From positions 23,077 to 87,076 of the forward strand of contig JBBATZ010000009.1 of the NCBI GenBank assembly GCA_040398425.1: a stretch of DNA of 64,000 nt, read 5' to 3'. Both the position numbers and the translations under genes were made by a program. This DNA comes from UBA7672 sp040398425. GTDB lineage: Bacteria > Pseudomonadota > Alphaproteobacteria > Caulobacterales > Hyphomonadaceae. Shown here piece after piece: positions 1 through 8,671 of this stretch. The notes beneath the pieces are model-generated. The model was not told where the DNA came from. It ran no database searches and saw only the letters and a program-made list of their open reading frames with translations. The number at the start of each line of letters is the position of its first letter. The stretch's first letter is position 1.

Positions 1-786
1 CGCCTGGTAGATTTCGTACAGCTTCTTGCCCTTGCCCTCGGCGAACTGGCGCGATTCCTCGTGCGGCAGTTTCTCGGGCCAGATGGCGCGGTTCTTCCAG
101 CTGTCGATCAGGCTCGCCAGATAACGTGGCGTCCATCTTTTCTGGTCGATGCCCTCGACCTCGAGGATCTGCTTGATCAGCCGCAGCTGGTCGTCGGTAT
201 CGAGCACCGTGAAGCCCGACTTCAGCTTCACCAGTTCCGCATGCCGCCGCAGGATCTGCGCCGAAACCGAGTGGAACGTCCCAAACCACCGCAGTCCCTC
301 CCCCTCCCACCCTATGATCCTCAGCGTCCGCTCGCGCATCTCCCGCGCCGCCTTGTTGGTGAAGGTGACCACCAGCATCTGGCTCGGCCACGCCTTCCGC
401 TCGGCCAGGATCTGCGCCACCCGCGTGGTCAGCACCCGCGTCTTGCCGGTGCCGGCGCCGGCGAGAACGAGCAGGGGACCGTCGGTGTGGAGGACCGCCT
501 CGCGCTGCTCGGGATTCAGGCCCTTGAGGTAGTCGGCATGAGGATCGGCAGACACCGGGCGACGGGCCGCCGCGCGCTCGGAGATCGGGCGCGTGTCCTC
601 GAACCGTTCCTGGGGCCGGGGGATGTCCTCGTCCTGCGGCAGGCGGAAGAATTCGACCGCCTCGTCGGACATGGGAGTGTCATCGTCTGACCCGGGTTCC
701 CTTTCCACAAGGTTGGGCGCGGGCAGATCGTCATCCGGGAACGGGATGTCGCCAAGGGAGTCCGGGGGATCGCGGGATTCGGTCAT
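1..786 (-). CDS. uvrD: UvrD/PcrA-family DNA helicase, N-terminal part (runs off window)
   Basis: Superfamily 1 ATP-dependent 3'-5' DNA helicase of the kind used in nucleotide excision and mismatch repair. Only the first 262 codons are inside the window. The Q-motif region (NPEQREAV) is near residue 91, Walker A GAGTGKT is at residues 110-116, motif Ia (TFTNKAAREM) follows, then FGTFHS. The first ~80 residues form an acidic, proline-rich extension absent from the E. coli enzyme. An internal ATG at codon 39 is an alternative start, and neither start has a strong Shine-Dalgarno (SD) sequence. UvrD versus PcrA cannot be decided from this part. I saw no LexA-type GTTC-N7-GTTC site in the 170 bases upstream. 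Confidence 0.9.
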   Translation of the reverse strand, partial: MTESRDPPDSLGDIPFPDDDLPAPNLVEREPGSDDDTPMSDEAVEFFRLPQDEDIPRPQERFEDTRPISERAAARRPVSADPHADYLKGLNPEQREAVLHTDGPLLVLAGAGTGKTRVLTTRVAQILAERKAWPSQMLVVTFTNKAAREMRERTLRIIGWEGEGLRWFGTFHSVSAQILRRHAELVKLKSGFTVLDTDDQLRLIKQILEVEGIDQKRWTPRYLASLIDSWKNRAIWPEKLPHEESRQFAEGKGKKLYEIYQA

Positions 787-958
787 TCGGCGCTGATCTG
801 GCTGGGGTTTCGGCTTTGCGCAAGGCCAGCGCTGTAGCGCGTTGATAATGCGACGTTGATATCAATGGTTTTCCATCAACACCTGTCAGACGCGTCCGCC
901 CAGCCCTCCGGTTTGCAGGAGATGAAGATGTCCGCCATCGCCCACTCTTGGGATCGGG

Positions 959-1753
959 TCAGGCAGTTTGTTCATCTCGCACCAGATGGTTCGGAGCCGC
1001 CACAACGCTGCGGTAGGCGCGCCAGCTCGAAAGGCCCAGCCACGGGATCACGATCACAAAACCGACGAAGAACGTGGCCGCCGACAGAAGCAGCATGCCC
1101 GCGATGATCGCCGCCCACAGCAGCATCGGGCCGGTGTTCTTCACGACGCAGCGCACGCTGGTGACGGTCGCGATGAAGATGTCGGCGTTTCTGTCCAGCA
1201 ACATGGGCGCCGAGACGACGACGACGGAATAGGTCAGCCACGCAAGGATGCCGCCGACAACTGTCCCCCAGATCAGCATTACGTTGCCGGTTCCAGTCGC
1301 CAGGGCGAAGCTCAGGAATTCGTCCGGAGTTTCATACAGGCGGCTGGTCGCGATTCCGTAAGTCACGCGCGCTAGCTCCGCCCAGATACCGAAGACGATC
1401 AGGAGCGCGAGACCGAGAAACACCACGTCGCGGCGGAAGGCCTGGCCGACGAACGCGATCCTGAACAGGCTAGGGCGCTTGCCTTCCTCGATCAGTCGCC
1501 CGCCTTCATAGACGCCCATCGCGATCATCGGCGCGAGAAACGCAAAGCCCGCCGCAAGTACGAGCGACCACAGGCCCATGCCCGTCAGCGCGAGCCCGGC
1601 CACAGTCACGCCGCTGATTGTCGCAACAACCAGCCCATAGGCGAGGAAGGAGAAGGGCGCCCTCCACAGGTCTCGCCAGCCTCCTGCGAGCCACTCGAGT
1701 GGCGTCGCGAAGCCAATCGCATTGACCTCCGGCAGGCCGTTCGATTCGGCCAT
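959..1753 (-). CDS. DUF2189-family inner-membrane protein
   Basis: Predicted multi-pass inner-membrane protein of 264 residues and unknown function. The N-terminal phrase around residues 10-35 (FATPLEWLAGGWRDLWRAP) is typical of DUF2189 proteins, and about six hydrophobic segments follow. The reading frame extends further upstream, but the ATG at 1753 is preceded at a good distance by GGGAGAG and is the most likely start. It stands alone between uvrD and a small plus-strand gene. The family assignment rests on recognised sequence pattern only. Confidence 0.82.
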   Translation of the reverse strand: MAESNGLPEVNAIGFATPLEWLAGGWRDLWRAPFSFLAYGLVVATISGVTVAGLALTGMGLWSLVLAAGFAFLAPMIAMGVYEGGRLIEEGKRPSLFRIAFVGQAFRRDVVFLGLALLIVFGIWAELARVTYGIATSRLYETPDEFLSFALATGTGNVMLIWGTVVGGILAWLTYSVVVVSAPMLLDRNADIFIATVTSVRCVVKNTGPMLLWAAIIAGMLLLSAATFFVGFVIVIPWLGLSSWRAYRSVVAAPNHLVRDEQTA

Positions 1754-1972
1754 CGTTTCTCTCCCTGCGCGCCTCTGGCGGGCACCTGCGTTGCTCAAGC
1801 TTGCAGCCGTGGCGGACAGCGCCTTGCGCGAGATCAAGCCGGGGCAGCCGCGGATTCGGGCGCCGGTTGATGCAAAATCGGGCGTCTGGCGCTTTTCCCG
1901 ACGCGTTTTCGCCGTCTAGCGTGCACGCCCACGGCCCCGCGATAATCTCGCGGTGCATCAGGGGCAAAGCAC

Positions 1973-2305
1973 ATGGGCATTTTTTCCTTCCTGTTCGGTG
2001 GAAAGAAACCGAAGGACAAGGCAGCGCTGAATCCCACCGTCGAGAAGCCTGCGAAGGTTGAGAAGAGCGCAACGGATGTCGTCCCTAAGACAGGGGAAGC
2101 TGCCGCTCCCGCAGAGATTTCGCGGGGCGTCTTGCAGGCAAAACTCCGTCTGAAGCTCTCCGCATCGCTGCGCACCGGCGACCGTATGGTGGCCTACGAA
2201 TCCGCCAGAGCGCTCGCTGACATTCAGCTTCGCGCGGGACGCAAGACGGTTGCCCGCATGTGGCAGAAACAAGCCGATCAACTCAAGGCCGAACTCAGCG
2301 CCTGA
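1973..2305 (+). CDS. Small hypothetical protein, lysine-rich then helical
   Basis: I do not recognise this 110-residue protein. It begins with a short hydrophobic stretch (MGIFSFLFGG), continues with a lysine/alanine/proline-rich linker to about residue 48, and ends in a probably helical basic segment (residues 50-108). There is no cysteine and no clear signal peptidase site. AGGGGC sits about nine bases before the ATG. Codon use matches the neighbours, so it is probably a real gene. Confidence 0.6.
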   Translation: MGIFSFLFGGKKPKDKAALNPTVEKPAKVEKSATDVVPKTGEAAAPAEISRGVLQAKLRLKLSASLRTGDRMVAYESARALADIQLRAGRKTVARMWQKQADQLKAELSA

Positions 2306-2430
2306 TCGGAGGCGTGGCAGCAGCGGCAAAGCGAGACTGCCAATATGCTGCTGCAACGGTTCAACGGTGTTGACGGTCAACTCGTTCGGCGCACGCTGTG
2401 TGCGGCAGAGCAGAGGAGTCTCGTTCACAC

Positions 2431-2742
2431 ATGAGCGAAGCGAAGTGCGGCAAGCTGGTGTCGATCACCGATCACACGGGCAGCGAGTTCGGTCAGCGCT
2501 TGTACGGGTCAGTAATGGTGACCGCCGAAGTGCTCTACTACATCCCCAACCACCCGAAACTCCTGCAGACCTTCATGTGGCAGACGCTGGACGTTGCGCC
2601 GAGATTTCCGCGCGTGGAGAAGTTTCTCGATTTCTGGCGACGCGAGATCGAAGCCGTCATACACTCTGTACGTGTCGCTCATGGCAAGCCGCTCGATATT
2701 CCCGGCTGGCGCAATGCGCGCGGCATCATCACGATGAACTGA
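2431..2742 (+). CDS. Usg family protein
   Basis: Member of the Usg family (COG5425), small proteins of unknown function first noted beside tryptophan genes in alphaproteobacteria. The signature is clear: TAEVLYYIPNHPKLLQTF, then a WQ..D.APRFP stretch, FLDFWRREIE and HSVRVAH. The chosen ATG at 2431 lies 13 bases after AGAGGAG. An in-frame GTG at 2398 would add 11 residues. It converges with the TraB/GumN gene, which ends five bases away on the other strand. No trp genes are nearby. Confidence 0.85.
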   Translation: MSEAKCGKLVSITDHTGSEFGQRLYGSVMVTAEVLYYIPNHPKLLQTFMWQTLDVAPRFPRVEKFLDFWRREIEAVIHSVRVAHGKPLDIPGWRNARGIITMN

Positions 2743-2746
2743 ACGT

Positions 2747-3715
2747 TCAGTAACGCTCGGCCACGATCCCGCGTAGTTTGAGGCGGGTCTGGAGGCTGTC
2801 CGGACCAACGAGGTGAGCTGCGCCAACGGCGATGAAGGACGACCCCGAACCCTTCAGCATATCTTCAATCACCGCCGACCAAGCCTCGTTGCGATCCTTC
2901 AGCAATGCATCCGTTCCACCGATGCTGGCCGCACCTCTTCGCATGAATGCGACGATGGCTTCGGTCATGGTTGTCTCACCCCGCAGCCAACTGCCGAAGG
3001 CTGCGTCGATCACACGCTCATTCATTTTCTGCTGCAGGGGCGATGGTTTGAGCTTGTAGCGCAGGTTGGCAAGTTGCTCATCGAACGTGGAGTCAGAAGA
3101 TAGCGCGATCTGTACTTTTAGTGACTCCATACCTTTGACCGGAATGTTGTGCGCCACCGCCCAGCGCGCGAGCACATTGTCGATGCCATTTGCGAACTTG
3201 TGCGCACCGCCTGAAAAGGTATCGCGGCCCAGCATGACGCTGGCGAACCAGGGTTGATGGTTGTCGATGTCCTTGAGGGTTCCGGCGGGAGCGCCCGCAG
3301 CGGCAAGCTGAGCTGCCAATGTCGCGTTTTCCTCGGCTGTGAGCAGGGAGGAGATTGGCGGCCCATCGTACGCGCCAAATTCGGGAAGCAGGGCGCGAAT
3401 GCCAGCCACCAGCGACGCATGGTCCACGACCTCGGCCAGTTCCAGACGCAATTCGGATGACGCCTCCAGCGCTGTGTTGAGCTTGGGGCTCATCCACTCC
3501 GCGTTGTCGCGCAGGATGTGGACCGTTCCGGTGATGTAGATCGTGGAATCCGCGTCTCGCACCACCCACATGGGGAGGCCAGGTTGCGGAGGGGATGGTT
3601 GGGCGTACGCGGCCGAAAGGCATGCCGACAAACAGGCCGCGACCGCGCAAAGGCGGCCCGCCGCGCGCCGGACCCGATCTAGCCAAAAGCCGTGAAAGGC
3701 GCTCGACCCAGCCAT
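2747..3715 (-). CDS. TraB/GumN family protein, exported
   Basis: TraB/GumN-domain protein, a fold shared with TIKI metalloproteases; its bacterial role is not established. A signal peptide ends near AYAQ. The domain opens with DADSTIYITGTVHIL (GxxH motif), has a conserved glutamate (LRLELAE) and closes with FIAVGAAHLVG. The ATG at 3715 follows AGGTGG closely. An ATG at 3757 is in frame but lacks an SD sequence and would put 14 polar residues ahead of the signal peptide. A paralogue lies at 56812-57750. Confidence 0.85.
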   Translation of the reverse strand: MAGSSAFHGFWLDRVRRAAGRLCAVAACLSACLSAAYAQPSPPQPGLPMWVVRDADSTIYITGTVHILRDNAEWMSPKLNTALEASSELRLELAEVVDHASLVAGIRALLPEFGAYDGPPISSLLTAEENATLAAQLAAAGAPAGTLKDIDNHQPWFASVMLGRDTFSGGAHKFANGIDNVLARWAVAHNIPVKGMESLKVQIALSSDSTFDEQLANLRYKLKPSPLQQKMNERVIDAAFGSWLRGETTMTEAIVAFMRRGAASIGGTDALLKDRNEAWSAVIEDMLKGSGSSFIAVGAAHLVGPDSLQTRLKLRGIVAERY

Positions 3716-3781
3716 CAGCCACCTAATGCCCGACAGGCTTCCAGAGGTGTCTGGCATGTCGTCGGGATCAAGTGGCGTCGA

Positions 3782-6118
3782 CTAGTTCAGTTTCAAATTC
3801 TTCAGCGCCGCGAACGGATTTGAATCGTCCGTCGTCTTGGCCGGTCCCGCGGAATAATTCTGCAGCCCAGCCTTGGACGGTTTGTCCTTGCTGTTCGACG
3901 TCTGAGGCTTGCTGTGAGCGCCTTGCGCGCCGGAGACTTCGCGCTTCATCGACAGGGCGATGCGTTTGCGATCGATATCCACTTCCTTGACGCGCACGCT
4001 GACGACGTCGCCGGCCTTCACCACCTCATGCGGGTCCTTCACGAAAGTATCCGCAAGCTCAGAGATGTGAACGAGGCCGTCCTGATGGACCCCGATGTCC
4101 ACGAACGCGCCAAACGCGGTCACGTTGGTGACCGTGCCTTCCAGCTTCATGCCGATCTTCAGATCGGAGAGTTTTTCAACGCCATCCTGGAACGTCGCGG
4201 TCCTGAATTCCGGACGCGGATCTCGGCCCGGCTTCACGAGTTCCGCGATGATGTCCGTGACCGTCGGCACGCCAAACTGTTCGTCGGCGAAGGATTCCGG
4301 CTGCAGCATCGAAAGGAATGCCTTGTCGCCGATCAGGCTCTTCAGTGGCCGTCCCGATTTCGCGGCAATACGTTCGGCCACCGGATAGGCTTCCGGGTGA
4401 ACCGAGGACGCATCCAGTGGATTCTTGCCGTCCGAAATGCGCAGGAACCCCGCAGCCTGTTCGAACGCCTTTGGTCCCATGCGCGGAACCTTCTTCAGCT
4501 GTGTGCGTGATTCAAAGCGGCCATGCTCGTCCCGATACGTGACGATGTTGTTCGCGACTGCGCTGTTCAATCCGGACACACGCGCGAGCAGGGCGGCGGA
4601 CGCCATGTTCACGTCAACGCCGACTGCGTTGACGCAATCCTCCACCACGCCATCGAGCGAGCGGGCGAGCGCGTTCTGGTCAACGTCGTGCTGATACTGG
4701 CCAACGCCGATCGCTTTCGGATCGATCTTCACAAGCTCGGCCAACGGATCCTGCAGGCGACGCGCGATGGACACAGCGCCGCGCAAGCTGACGTCGAGAT
4801 CGGGGAATTCCTTGGCCGCCAGTTCGGACGCCGAGTAAACCGAAGCGCCAGCTTCCGAGACGGTCACGCGGGTGAGGTTCAACTCGGGCATCTTGGCGGA
4901 CAGTTCCGCAACCAGCTTGTCTGTCTCGCGGCTGGCCGTGCCATTGCCGACGCTGACCAGTTGCACGCCGTGCCGTTTGGCCAATTGCGCCAGCGTCACC
5001 AGAGAACCGTTCCAGTCCTTCTTCGGCTCGTGCGGATAGATCGTCGCCGTCTCGAGCACCTTGCCGGTGCCGTCCACGACCGCGATCTTGCAGCCCGTGC
5101 GGATGCCGGGGTCGACGCCCATCACAACTTTCGGTCCAGCAGGCGCGGCCAGCAGCAGATCCTTCATGTTGCGCGAGAAGACGCGGATGGCTTCCGCATC
5201 CGAGCGTTCCTTCAGGCGATCGACGAGATCACTGTGGGAGGAGGGGGCAAGCCGTTGCTTCCAGGCCTGGCGCGCGCTCTCGGCCAGCCATTTGTCTGAC
5301 GGGCGGCCGCGATCCTGAATGTTGAACGCCGCCATGATCGACGTAACGGCAGGGTGGCGCAGCTTCTCGTCGTGCGGCAGGTCGAGGTCGACTTTGAGAA
5401 TGCCTTCCTTCTCGCCGCGCAGCAGGGCGAGCGCGCGATGCGATGGCATGTGGGCGATGTTCTCGTTGAACTCGAAATAGTCGGAGAACTTTGCGCCCTC
5501 GGATTCCTTGCCTTTCATGACGCCGGTGGAGAGCTTGCCGCCGCTCCACACTTTCTCGCGGATCTGGCCGACGAGCGCGGGCGCTTCCGCCATGCGTTCA
5601 ATCAGGATGCTGCGTGCGCCCTCAAGCGCGCTGTCTGCGCTTTCAACGCCCTTGTCGGCGGAGAGATAGGCCAGTGCTTCCGCGACCGGATCCAGCGACG
5701 GGTTGGCCAGCAGCCGATCGACAAGTGGCTCAAGCCCCTGCTCGCGCGCAACGCTCGCCTTGGTGCGGCGCTTGGGACGGTAGGGCGCGTAGAGGTCCTC
5801 AAGTTCGACTTTGGTGGTTGCTGCGCGGATCAGCTTCTCGAGTTCCGGCGTCAGCTTGCCCTGTTCGCCGATGGAGCGGAGCACCACTTCGCGGCGGTCG
5901 TTGAGGATGGTGAGATACTCAAAGCGTTCGGCCAGATTGCGCAGCTGCGTATCGTCGAGACCGCCCGTGCGCTCTTTCCGATAGCGCGCGATGAAGGGGA
6001 TCGATGCGCCTTCCTCGATCAGCTGGATCGTTGCGGCGACTTGTCCTTCGCCGACCCCGAGTTCCTTTGCGATGATGCGGGCAATTGCGGCGACGACAAG
6101 CGGATCTTTGCCGGACAT
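3782..6118 (-). CDS. tex: Transcription accessory protein Tex (S1 RNA-binding)
   Basis: Full-length (778-residue) Tex/YqgF-type nucleic-acid-binding protein that associates with transcribing RNA polymerase. The N-terminal Tex domain contains the hallmark IPFIARYRKERTGGLDD (residues ~40-56). A YqgF-like RNase H fold starts near VMGVDPGIRTGCKIAVVDG, a helix-hairpin-helix region lies around 480-560, and an S1 domain (LEGTVTNVTAFGAFVDIGVH) is near residue 655. The last ~50 residues are a low-complexity Ser/Lys/Gln tail ending in an FAALKNLKL motif. It appears to be a single-gene unit. Confidence 0.97.
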   Translation of the reverse strand: MSGKDPLVVAAIARIIAKELGVGEGQVAATIQLIEEGASIPFIARYRKERTGGLDDTQLRNLAERFEYLTILNDRREVVLRSIGEQGKLTPELEKLIRAATTKVELEDLYAPYRPKRRTKASVAREQGLEPLVDRLLANPSLDPVAEALAYLSADKGVESADSALEGARSILIERMAEAPALVGQIREKVWSGGKLSTGVMKGKESEGAKFSDYFEFNENIAHMPSHRALALLRGEKEGILKVDLDLPHDEKLRHPAVTSIMAAFNIQDRGRPSDKWLAESARQAWKQRLAPSSHSDLVDRLKERSDAEAIRVFSRNMKDLLLAAPAGPKVVMGVDPGIRTGCKIAVVDGTGKVLETATIYPHEPKKDWNGSLVTLAQLAKRHGVQLVSVGNGTASRETDKLVAELSAKMPELNLTRVTVSEAGASVYSASELAAKEFPDLDVSLRGAVSIARRLQDPLAELVKIDPKAIGVGQYQHDVDQNALARSLDGVVEDCVNAVGVDVNMASAALLARVSGLNSAVANNIVTYRDEHGRFESRTQLKKVPRMGPKAFEQAAGFLRISDGKNPLDASSVHPEAYPVAERIAAKSGRPLKSLIGDKAFLSMLQPESFADEQFGVPTVTDIIAELVKPGRDPRPEFRTATFQDGVEKLSDLKIGMKLEGTVTNVTAFGAFVDIGVHQDGLVHISELADTFVKDPHEVVKAGDVVSVRVKEVDIDRKRIALSMKREVSGAQGAHSKPQTSNSKDKPSKAGLQNYSAGPAKTTDDSNPFAALKNLKLN

Positions 6119-6205
6119 GGATGTACCTCATCTCGCAGTTTTTCGGGTCAGTCTGTGATGGCGCTGGCCATCGCCAGTGCGTGTATCACGTGTCGCGCGC
6201 CAATG

Positions 6206-6221
6206 GTTAGCGAGTGGTTAG
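6206..6221 (+). promoter_or_regulatory. Weak CtrA-like site upstream of tex
   Basis: GTTAG-N7-TTAG, resembling the inverse of the CtrA consensus TTAA-N7-TTAAC with two mismatches. It lies about 90 bases upstream of the tex start and is the weaker of the two such sites in the window (see 45912). The match is short enough to be chance. Confidence 0.18.
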
Positions 6222-6320
6222 GACCGGCGTTTTTGCACAGCAAATGCTGGGTTATCTGCTGCAGGAGCGGAACGTCGCAGGAAGGGCAGTACGCCGAAAG
6301 CGTGCGCGGATTTGTTGACG

Positions 6321-8621
6321 CTAAAGCGGCAGCTTCCGCGTCGTGATCGAAACGTCGCCCATCTGGATGCGCACCGCGGTATCCGGTCTCGCGTCGGCCA
6401 ACGACTTTGCGTCTTCCGGAAGACGCGTCCAGAAACCCTGGACGAGCCACGGTTTCTGCGCCGCCTCGGCCTCAGATGTCCTGGGCGCCAGCGTGACGTC
6501 GATGGTTGCGCCGTTCGCTGCGCGACCCGTCACGTCGACAATGTAGGTTTCCGCAGGACCTGCTCGCAACGCATACTGGGAGCCGCCGAACCCGACCGCG
6601 ATAGGGTTCGCGGCGCCCGGGATTCGCAGTCGCACCTGTCGCGCGTCGGTCGCCGTCATTTGCAGGCGAACGGTGCGCTTGCCGTCCTCGGCTGTCGTGT
6701 CTGAAATGATCGCGGCGTCGACCTTGCCGGGAGACGCGAAGGCAATAGCCTTGCTCGCGAGGTTCGCCGCTCCTCCTGGAGGCGAGGGGTATTCGCCAAC
6801 CGTGAGCTGATCTCTGATCGCTTTTGGCAGTGAGCCCGCCCGGGCGCTCGCGAACACCGCGGCCTTGCCCTCATCGAGGTCGTAGTGCGCGACGAAGTTC
6901 AGCGCGAGGGGGCGTTCGGCCGTGTAGGCGGGCAACGCGAGTGTCGCGACCGTGGCCACCAGCGCGGCAGCGCCGAGTGCGGCGATCACCTTCCGTTTGC
7001 CGCTTGCGATACCGCCGATCAGACCCAGCATCGGCGCCAGCACCTTCGCTTCGACCACCCCGAACATGGCCGACATGCTCAAGCCCATCATGACGTCCAG
7101 TAAATGCAGCATCGGAAAGAACATCAAGGCGAGCACAGCGCTGGCGATGCCGTAGAAGATCAGCTGGCGGCGCGGAAAGAGCCAGGCGGCGCCGCCCATG
7201 AGCACGAACGCCACGCCCGGGATCAGGAAGATCATCGAGAATCCGGGGACTGCGAAAGTGAGGCCCATGCCGACAATCAGGAACCAGAACCACCCCGAAG
7301 CATAGATCGCCTCGCGCGTCGATTTTGGCGCAAGCGACGCGAGGCCTGCCGCGCCGACCAGCGCCGTGACGGCGAAGATCGCCATGTTGAGGCCCTGCGG
7401 ATACGCGGTCCAGAACCCTGCCTCGGGTCGAACAAGGGAGAGCAGTTGTTGCAATACAAAGGCGGCGAGTCCGGCGGCGACGAGGAAGGCCGGCGGGAAG
7501 GCAAGCGCGCGCCAGTCAAGCTTCTGCCACCCGCTATCGCGCGTCGGGCGCACGAGCATCATAGCGGAGATGCCAAAGCAGAGCCCGAGCAGCACAAGCG
7601 CGAACACCTGCGGCAGGGATACGAAAATCCGCGATCCAACGTCTGCATAGGCAATGTCCCCGCCCGACTTGTCATTGGTCCAGTCGCTGGCAAGAAAAGC
7701 GTGCGTGGCGCCGAGCGCCTGGTCGCCCATATGCTGCACGCTTGCGCGGTCGAGATGGGCGAGGTCGTCATGATTGGTGTGATAGAAATCCAACCCGTCG
7801 GAGACCGCCACGTTCACGCCGTTGAAGCCGGCATTGAGATGCACGGTGAGGTCGGTCGAGTTCGGCAGAAGTTCGTAGACCGCGGTCATCATCGAGTTTG
7901 AGAATGGCCGCGCACCGCTTTTGGCCCAGTCAGTGACGACGCCAGCGTTTGGGTGTCCCGTCTCGAACATCAGCGCCGGTCCGCGCACGCCTCGCGCTTC
8001 CAGATTGATGATGCGGCCGACCTTGAAGGGATAGTCGGCCTGGTGGTCGACAAAGGCCTGCGCGCCGAGCAGACCGGTTTCTTCTCCATCCGTCAGCAGG
8101 AACACGACGGGCCGCGTCGGCGGTTGTTGTTTCAGGTGGTGCGCAACTTCAAGCCAGACGGCGACCCCAATGCCATCATCGCCAAAGCCGGGGCTGGCCT
8201 CGACGCTGTCATAGTGCGCGCTGAGCACGACGGCGGGCGCGCTCGCGAGGTCGGCGGTCGGGCCTGCGCTGAAGAAGACATTCTGCACGAAGGCGCAGCG
8301 CGCGGCCGTGCCTGACAAGGACTGGCACACATTGGCCGCGCGCAGTTCGGGCGAATAACCCAGCGCACGGATTTCCTGCATTAGCCGTGCGCGCGTCTCG
8401 TCGAGCGCGGCCGAGTCAACAGGATGCGGCGTCCCGTCGAGAACGCGGCTCAGACGCATGACGGCGCGTTCGGCATCGAACTGATCGGTTGCGTTGCTGG
8501 GGCGGACCGGATCCAGCTCAAGGGGCAGGGCGCGAAAAAAGAAGAGGACGAATAGCACGCCGAAGACGGCAAGAGCCCAGGGGGCCGATGTCTTTGCTTG
8601 CACAGCAATTGGTGAGTTCAC
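6321..8621 (-). CDS. Membrane-anchored M28 family zinc aminopeptidase
   Basis: Zinc exopeptidase with an N-terminal membrane anchor (residues ~13-31), a periplasmic M28 domain (~45-330) and a C-terminal half with about eight membrane segments plus a final soluble domain. The architecture resembles the Fxna/Pff1-type membrane M28 peptidases. Visible metal ligands are H136 and D138 (AHYDS), D148 (FGDDG), E180/E181 (DGEETG), the glutamate of NLEARG and the histidine of HTNHDDL. All expected ligands are present, so it should be active on peptides in the periplasm. Its start abuts the end of the ClC gene on the same strand, 50 bases away, so the two may be co-transcribed. Confidence 0.9.
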   Translation of the reverse strand: MNSPIAVQAKTSAPWALAVFGVLFVLFFFRALPLELDPVRPSNATDQFDAERAVMRLSRVLDGTPHPVDSAALDETRARLMQEIRALGYSPELRAANVCQSLSGTAARCAFVQNVFFSAGPTADLASAPAVVLSAHYDSVEASPGFGDDGIGVAVWLEVAHHLKQQPPTRPVVFLLTDGEETGLLGAQAFVDHQADYPFKVGRIINLEARGVRGPALMFETGHPNAGVVTDWAKSGARPFSNSMMTAVYELLPNSTDLTVHLNAGFNGVNVAVSDGLDFYHTNHDDLAHLDRASVQHMGDQALGATHAFLASDWTNDKSGGDIAYADVGSRIFVSLPQVFALVLLGLCFGISAMMLVRPTRDSGWQKLDWRALAFPPAFLVAAGLAAFVLQQLLSLVRPEAGFWTAYPQGLNMAIFAVTALVGAAGLASLAPKSTREAIYASGWFWFLIVGMGLTFAVPGFSMIFLIPGVAFVLMGGAAWLFPRRQLIFYGIASAVLALMFFPMLHLLDVMMGLSMSAMFGVVEAKVLAPMLGLIGGIASGKRKVIAALGAAALVATVATLALPAYTAERPLALNFVAHYDLDEGKAAVFASARAGSLPKAIRDQLTVGEYPSPPGGAANLASKAIAFASPGKVDAAIISDTTAEDGKRTVRLQMTATDARQVRLRIPGAANPIAVGFGGSQYALRAGPAETYIVDVTGRAANGATIDVTLAPRTSEAEAAQKPWLVQGFWTRLPEDAKSLADARPDTAVRIQMGDVSITTRKLPL

Positions 8622-8671
8622 GCGCCGCCCCTGTGTCTCCCCCCGAGCACGACGATAGGAGACGTTGCGCC

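Noticed and set aside
61..690. A 209-codon plus-strand frame at the left edge
   Set aside because: The minus strand encodes the helicase N-terminus with Walker A and motif Ia, so this frame is antisense.
856..865. Perfect palindrome TTGATATCAA upstream of uvrD as an operator
   Set aside because: Short, AT-rich and single; it is not a LexA-type site and too weak to call alone.
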